Below are positions 7,276 through 10,722 of a DNA stretch of 10,722 nucleotides, piece by piece. Within the stretch, counting starts at the first letter, position 1. Every line of letters starts with the position of its first letter. The position numbers and the translations under genes were made by a program. Location of the stretch: contig CAZGZR010000089.1 in NCBI GenBank assembly GCA_964529745.1, positions 1 through 10,722 of the forward strand. Direction: 5' to 3'. The notes under the pieces were generated by a model. It was given only the letters and a program-made list of their open reading frames with translations. It had not been told where the DNA came from and made no database searches. This DNA comes from RBG-16-57-9 sp964529745 (lineage in GTDB: Archaea > Thermoproteota > Bathyarchaeia > TCS64).

Positions 7276-7335
7276 GGCGTGTTGCATTTGGGGAGGCTCG
7301 CCCGAACCGGGGCCGCTGAACGAGCGTCACATCCA

Positions 7336-8325
7336 TCAGATATTGTGGCAGGCCACGTAGTGGCCGTTCTCGATCTCGCGTAACGTGGGCTCCTCCTCTC
7401 GGCAGGTCTCCATGCATTTAGCGCACCTGGGGTGGAACCTGCAGCCAGACGGAGGGTCTATCGGCGTGGGTACCTCCCCGCTGATTATTGCCCTAGCCTT
7501 CTCCAGCCTCGGGTCCGGGACCGGCACAGCCGCCATGAGGGCCACGGTGTAGGGGTGCAGGGGATTCTTCACCAGCGCGTCCATGGTGCCCATCTCGACG
7601 ATCTTCCCCAGGTACATTATTGCGCCGCGGTCGCATATGTGGCGGGCGTAGGCGAGGTCGTGGGTGACGAATATATAGGAGATGCCTCCCGCCTCCCCTG
7701 TCCTGAGCATCATCTTCAGTATGCCTGCCCTGATGGAGACGTCGAGCATGGATATGGGCTCGTCCGCGACGATGAAGCTCGGCTTCATCACCAGCGTCCG
7801 GGCTATGGCCACCCTCTGCCTCTGGCCGCCGCTCAGCTCATGCGGGTACCTCATGATGAACTCCTCCTGCGGCACGAGCTCCACGTCCTTGAGGACGTTG
7901 TATATTATCTCCTCTTTTTCTGCGAGCGAGTCAGCGAGCTGGTGGACGTCGATGGGCTCGGAGATGATGTCGTAGACGGTCATCCTGGGGTTCAGCGACT
8001 CGTAGGGATCCTGGTATACTATCTGCATCTTCTTCCTGAGGTTCTTCATCTCGGTCTTACCTAGATTGGTGATGTTCTCTCCCTGGAAGTAGATCTCGCC
8101 GCTCGTAGGCTCAAGAAGCCTTAGGATGGTCTTGCCCGTGGTGGTCTTTCCGCAGCCGCTTTCCCCCGCTAGGCCGAAGATCTCTCCCTTCTTCACCTCG
8201 AACGAGACGCCGTCCACGGCCTTGACGTGTTTCGGCTTCCTCGAGAGCAGCCTGGAGGCGACCCCCATCCTCACGGGGAACCATTTCTTGAGGTCCACGA
8301 CCTTCAGCTCTAAATCGTTTGACAT
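7336..8325 (-). CDS. Peptide ABC transporter ATP-binding protein, DppF/OppF type
   Basis: This is the second ATPase of a peptide importer, 329 residues. The N-terminus (KKWFPVRMG, then an insert rich in Arg/Lys before KAVDGVSF) is the OppF/DppF pattern. Motifs: Walker A GESGCGKT (54-61), Q105 in VYQDPYESLNP, signature LSGGQRQR (164-171), Walker B FIVADEP (184-190), D-loop SMLD (192-195), H222. The C-terminal oligo_HPY region holds C295, C301, C308 and C326 in iron-sulfur spacing, plus an extra C304. The ATG has GGTGAT 6 nt upstream, a good match to the archaeal 16S tail. It lies 15 nt after the stop of the DppD-type gene and is co-transcribed with it. It could also serve the permease operon, which lacks an F-type subunit. 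Confidence 0.94.
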   Translation of the reverse strand: MSNDLELKVVDLKKWFPVRMGVASRLLSRKPKHVKAVDGVSFEVKKGEIFGLAGESGCGKTTTGKTILRLLEPTSGEIYFQGENITNLGKTEMKNLRKKMQIVYQDPYESLNPRMTVYDIISEPIDVHQLADSLAEKEEIIYNVLKDVELVPQEEFIMRYPHELSGGQRQRVAIARTLVMKPSFIVADEPISMLDVSIRAGILKMMLRTGEAGGISYIFVTHDLAYARHICDRGAIMYLGKIVEMGTMDALVKNPLHPYTVALMAAVPVPDPRLEKARAIISGEVPTPIDPPSGCRFHPRCAKCMETCREEEPTLREIENGHYVACHNI

Positions 8326-8340
8326 CTACGCATCACCGTG

Positions 8341-9297
8341 TTACTCTAGCAGGTGGCAGGCGACGAAGTGCCTCCCTCCATGGTCCTTGTACTTGGGTTC
8401 CTCCTCTGTGCATATCTTCATGCTGTACGGGCACCTGGGGTGGAACCTGCACCCTGTAGGGGGGTTCAGGAGGTTGGGCGGGGCCCCCGTTATCGACTCC
8501 AGCTCCCTTCTCTCCTCCTTGATGCTGGGGAAGGCGCTGGTTAGCGCCTTGGTGTAGGGGTGCAGGGGCTCCTCGAAGACGGTGTTGATGTCGGTGTACT
8601 CGGCCACCTTCCCGGCGTACATTATGGCGCAGGTCGTGCAGGTCTGAGCGACCACCGAGAGGTCATGGGTTATAAGCATCATCGTTAAGCCGAGTTCCTT
8701 CCTCAGCCTGTCTATCACCTGGAGTGTCTGGGCCTGAACGATGACGTCCAGGGCCGTCGTCGGTTCGTCGGCTATGATGAAGTCCGGGTTGCATGCCAGG
8801 GCCATCGCTATCATCGCCCTCTGCTTCATCCCGCCGCTCAGCTCGTGTGGGTAGCTTGAGACGCGTTCGGGATCGATGCCGACGAGCTTGAATAGTTCCC
8901 TAGCCCTCCCAATGGCCTCCTCCTTCTCCACGTCCTCGTGGAGCGTTATGGCCTCGGCGATCTGGTCGCCTACCCTGAACACCGGGTTCAACGCGTTCAT
9001 GGCTCCCTGGAAGACGTAGGACATCCGCTTCCACCTGTAGTCCGAGTCGAACCTCTTCTCGTCTATCCCCAGTATGTCGTCGCCTTCGAACAGTATCTTC
9101 CCGCCGGCGATCCTGGCGTTGTATGGAAAAAGACGCATGATCGTGAGAGCCAGAGAGGTTTTCCCGCAGCCGGACTCTCCCACGAGACCTATGGCTTCTC
9201 TCTTCTCGATCTCGAGGTCGATGCCATCGACGGCCTTCACATCGCCTTTAAGGGTCGTGTAATACATGCGAAGGTCTTGTAAATCCAGGATAGGCAT
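8341..9297 (-). CDS. Peptide ABC transporter ATP-binding protein, DppD/OppD type (second copy)
   Basis: This is a second DppD-type ATPase, 318 residues from the chosen start. Motifs: Walker A GESGCGKT (40-47), Q97 in YVFQGAMNALNP, signature LSGGMKQR (153-160), Walker B FIIADEP (173-179), H211, and oligo_HPY cysteines C283, C289, C296 and C314. All catalytic residues are present. The ATG at 9297 has GAGG about 7 nt upstream and a TATA-like box at 36 nt. An in-frame ATG at 9348 would add 17 residues (MIHSF...) but has no ribosome site and lies upstream of that TATA box, so I reject it. It leads a two-gene operon with the DppF-type gene and has no permease beside it. It clearly differs from the operon copy (87-1091) in Walker A and signature, so it is not a recent duplicate. 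Confidence 0.94.
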   Translation of the reverse strand: MPILDLQDLRMYYTTLKGDVKAVDGIDLEIEKREAIGLVGESGCGKTSLALTIMRLFPYNARIAGGKILFEGDDILGIDEKRFDSDYRWKRMSYVFQGAMNALNPVFRVGDQIAEAITLHEDVEKEEAIGRARELFKLVGIDPERVSSYPHELSGGMKQRAMIAMALACNPDFIIADEPTTALDVIVQAQTLQVIDRLRKELGLTMMLITHDLSVVAQTCTTCAIMYAGKVAEYTDINTVFEEPLHPYTKALTSAFPSIKEERRELESITGAPPNLLNPPTGCRFHPRCPYSMKICTEEEPKYKDHGGRHFVACHLLE

Positions 9298-9328
9298 CTG
9301 AGTTCCTCGGATCAAGTAACCGCTAACG

Positions 9329-9337
9329 TTTATGAAA
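9329..9337 (-). promoter_or_regulatory. TATA-like box of the ATPase pair
   Basis: The minus strand reads TTTCATAAA, centred 36 nt upstream of the ATG at 9297. The implied leader of about 10 nt would carry the GAGG ribosome site. The box has one C in the core, so the match is moderate, but the spacing repeats that of the other promoters. Confidence 0.45.
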
Positions 9338-9417
9338 CTATGGATCATTGGTTATGGTTAGACTGACGTCTTTTTTCCCGGGTAAAACCCAGATAGGGCG
9401 TGCGCATGTCCCAGATA

Positions 9418-9427
9418 CCTATATTAA
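9418..9427 (+). promoter_or_regulatory. TATA box of the aIF5B gene
   Basis: CCTATATTAA is centred about 38 nt upstream of the aIF5B ATG. Transcription would start near 9449 and give a leader of about 12 nt that includes GGTG (9451-9454), a partial ribosome site 6 nt from the start codon. Confidence 0.6.
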
Positions 9428-9460
9428 CGGTTCCGCTGTTCATAGAGCCGGGTGTTCGAG

Positions 9461-10722
9461 ATGCCGATTAGACAGCCGATTGTCTGCATGCTGGGCCACG
9501 TAGACACTGGGAAGACCAGCCTTCTCGACAAGATCAGGGGCACAGCCGTGCAGCTGAGGGAGGCAGGCGGCCTCACCCAGCAGATAGGAGCCAGCTACTT
9601 CCCGTTCGACACCCTCGTCGCGATAACCAGGCAGCTGATGCAGAACGTCAACTTCGACATCAAGGTACCCGGTCTCCTCGTCGTGGACACTCCGGGGCAC
9701 GAGGCGTTCGCCAACCTCCGCAGCAGGGGAGGCAGCGTGGCCGACATCGCCATCCTCGTGGTAGACGTGATGCACGGCTTCGAGAACCAGACCTACGAGT
9801 CCCTGACCATCCTCAAGTCGAGGAAGGTGCCCTTCATAGTCGCCGCCAACAAGATCGACAGGATCGACGGCTGGGTCTCTGAGGAGAACAGGCCTTTCAT
9901 GAAGGCGTACAACGCCCAGTCGAAGTGGGTTAAGGAGGACCTCGACAACAGGCTCTACAGCATGATGGGAACTCTGAGCCGGGAGGGCTTCAGCAGCGAG
10001 CGCTTCGACAGGGTCAGGGACTTCACCAAGAACGTCGCCATAGTCCCCGTGAGCGCCAAGACGGGGGAGGGCATAGGGGAGCTCCTCGCCGTGCTCATCG
10101 GGCTTACCCAGCAGTACCTCACTGATAAGCTGGAGGTAACAGAGGGGCCGGCCGTGGGCACCGTGCTGGAGGTAAAGGAGGAGGTGGGTCTGGGGACAAC
10201 CATCAACGCCATTATCTACGACGGCACCCTGAACGCCGACGACACCATAGTCATAGGCGGCAAGGAGGGGCCCATAACCACCAGGATCAGGGCCATCCTG
10301 GTTCCCCAGCCCCTCGACGAGATCAGGGACCCGCGTAAGAAGTTCAACAGCATCGATGAGGCCCACGCCGCGGCTGGCGTCAAGATAGCGGCGCCGGACA
10401 TAGACGACGCCATACCCGGCTCCCTCCTCCTGGCCGTTGGCGGCGGCATGACCCTGGATAAGGCGGTGGATGAGGTGGCGTCGGAGATGGAGCGCCTCAG
10501 GGTCCAGACAGACAACGTCGGCGTCATACTGAAGACGGACACCCTGGGCAGTCTGGAGGCCACGGTGGAGAGCCTCAGGCAGAGGGAGGTCCCCATAAGG
10601 ATAGCCGACATAGGCGACGTGAGCCGCAGGGACGTGGTGGAGGCTGTCAGCGTCAAACACGAGGAGCCCCTCTACGGCGCCATCCTGGCGTTCAACGTCA
10701 AGGTTCTCCCAGACGCCGAGAG
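9461..10722 (+). CDS. infB: Translation initiation factor aIF5B (IF-2 homologue), N-terminal 420 residues, cut by the window edge
   Basis: This is the GTPase that promotes ribosomal subunit joining. The frame is open from the ATG at 9461 to the last base, giving 420 full codons of an expected roughly 590-600. G-domain motifs: G1 GHVDTGKT (12-19), switch I REAGGLTQQIGAS (33-45), G3 DTPGHE (76-81), G4 NKID (130-133), G5 SAK (198-200). Domain II starts near 228 (EGPAVGTVLEV), and domain III begins after about 345 with GVILKTDTLGSLEA (354-367). There is no long N-terminal extension, as expected for archaea, and no intein in the P-loop or elsewhere in the visible part. T16 replaces the His of the more usual GHVDHGKT, as in eukaryotic eIF5B. 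A large antisense frame covers it but is a shadow. It is a housekeeping gene with no visible link to the transport locus. Confidence 0.97.
   Translation, partial: MPIRQPIVCMLGHVDTGKTSLLDKIRGTAVQLREAGGLTQQIGASYFPFDTLVAITRQLMQNVNFDIKVPGLLVVDTPGHEAFANLRSRGGSVADIAILVVDVMHGFENQTYESLTILKSRKVPFIVAANKIDRIDGWVSEENRPFMKAYNAQSKWVKEDLDNRLYSMMGTLSREGFSSERFDRVRDFTKNVAIVPVSAKTGEGIGELLAVLIGLTQQYLTDKLEVTEGPAVGTVLEVKEEVGLGTTINAIIYDGTLNADDTIVIGGKEGPITTRIRAILVPQPLDEIRDPRKKFNSIDEAHAAAGVKIAAPDIDDAIPGSLLLAVGGGMTLDKAVDEVASEMERLRVQTDNVGVILKTDTLGSLEATVESLRQREVPIRIADIGDVSRRDVVEAVSVKHEEPLYGAILAFNVKVLPDAE

Noticed and set aside
7276..7335. Small GC-rich inverted repeats (GCTCG/CGAGC at 7296-7300 and 7321-7325) between convergent genes
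   Set aside because: Stems are only 4-5 bp with a 20-nt loop and no T-tract follows on either strand, so a terminator call is not supported.
7351..7365. Perfect palindrome GGCCAC-GTA-GTGGCC near a gene end, with a shorter copy at 112-124
   Set aside because: Both copies fall on the codons for the conserved G-H-Y-V-A of the oligo_HPY C-terminus in two homologous ATPases, so the coding sequence explains the match and the symmetry.
9298..9348. Upstream in-frame ATG extending the DppD-type ATPase by 17 residues
   Set aside because: No ribosome site precedes it, the extra residues do not resemble the family, and a TATA-like box at 9329-9337 lies inside the extension.
9371..9376. T6 run on the + strand before aIF5B
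   Set aside because: No + strand gene ends nearby (the last ends at 7275), so it is not a sensible terminator; it is probably part of the AT-rich spacer.
9440..10660. Minus-strand open frame of 406 codons opposite aIF5B
   Set aside because: The + strand clearly encodes aIF5B with all G motifs. The antisense peptide is low-complexity-like and has no recognisable domain; it is produced by codon bias.

Overview
The window looks archaeal. It carries the first 70% of an aIF5B gene (the archaeal/eukaryotic-type initiation GTPase), TATA-like boxes sit about 36-38 nt upstream of several start codons, T-rich tracts stand in for terminators, and GC-rich genes are separated by short AT-rich gaps. The P-loop of aIF5B reads GHVDTGKT, as in eukaryotic eIF5B, which suggests a TACK or Asgard lineage, but I cannot name the taxon.

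From left to right: (1) the last 15 codons of a + strand gene whose ending resembles family M19 membrane dipeptidases; (2) a minus-strand peptide-transport operon, reading from 5293 down to 87: membrane-anchored substrate-binding protein, permease DppB, permease DppC and one DppD-type ATPase; (3) a small four-helix membrane protein on the minus strand; (4) divergent from it, a + strand membrane protein with an HEMGH zinc motif (M50/site-2-protease-like) fused to a C-terminal LEA14/WHy-like domain; (5) a minus-strand pair of peptide-transport ATPases, DppD-type then DppF-type, with no permeases beside them; (6) divergent again, aIF5B running off the right edge.

Taken together, the first 9.3 kb is an oligopeptide/dipeptide uptake locus in two pieces, probably with a dipeptidase to hydrolyse imported peptides. 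The permease operon has only one ATPase, while the second ATPase pair lies about 2 kb past the binding-protein gene, so the likely working unit is one binding protein and one permease pair with a choice of ATPases. The least familiar content is the two membrane genes inserted between the two halves: the M50-LEA14 fusion and the small four-helix protein, which share one 151-nt divergent promoter region. No rRNA, tRNA, CRISPR array, insertion sequence or transposase was seen, and no gap between genes exceeds about 165 nt.
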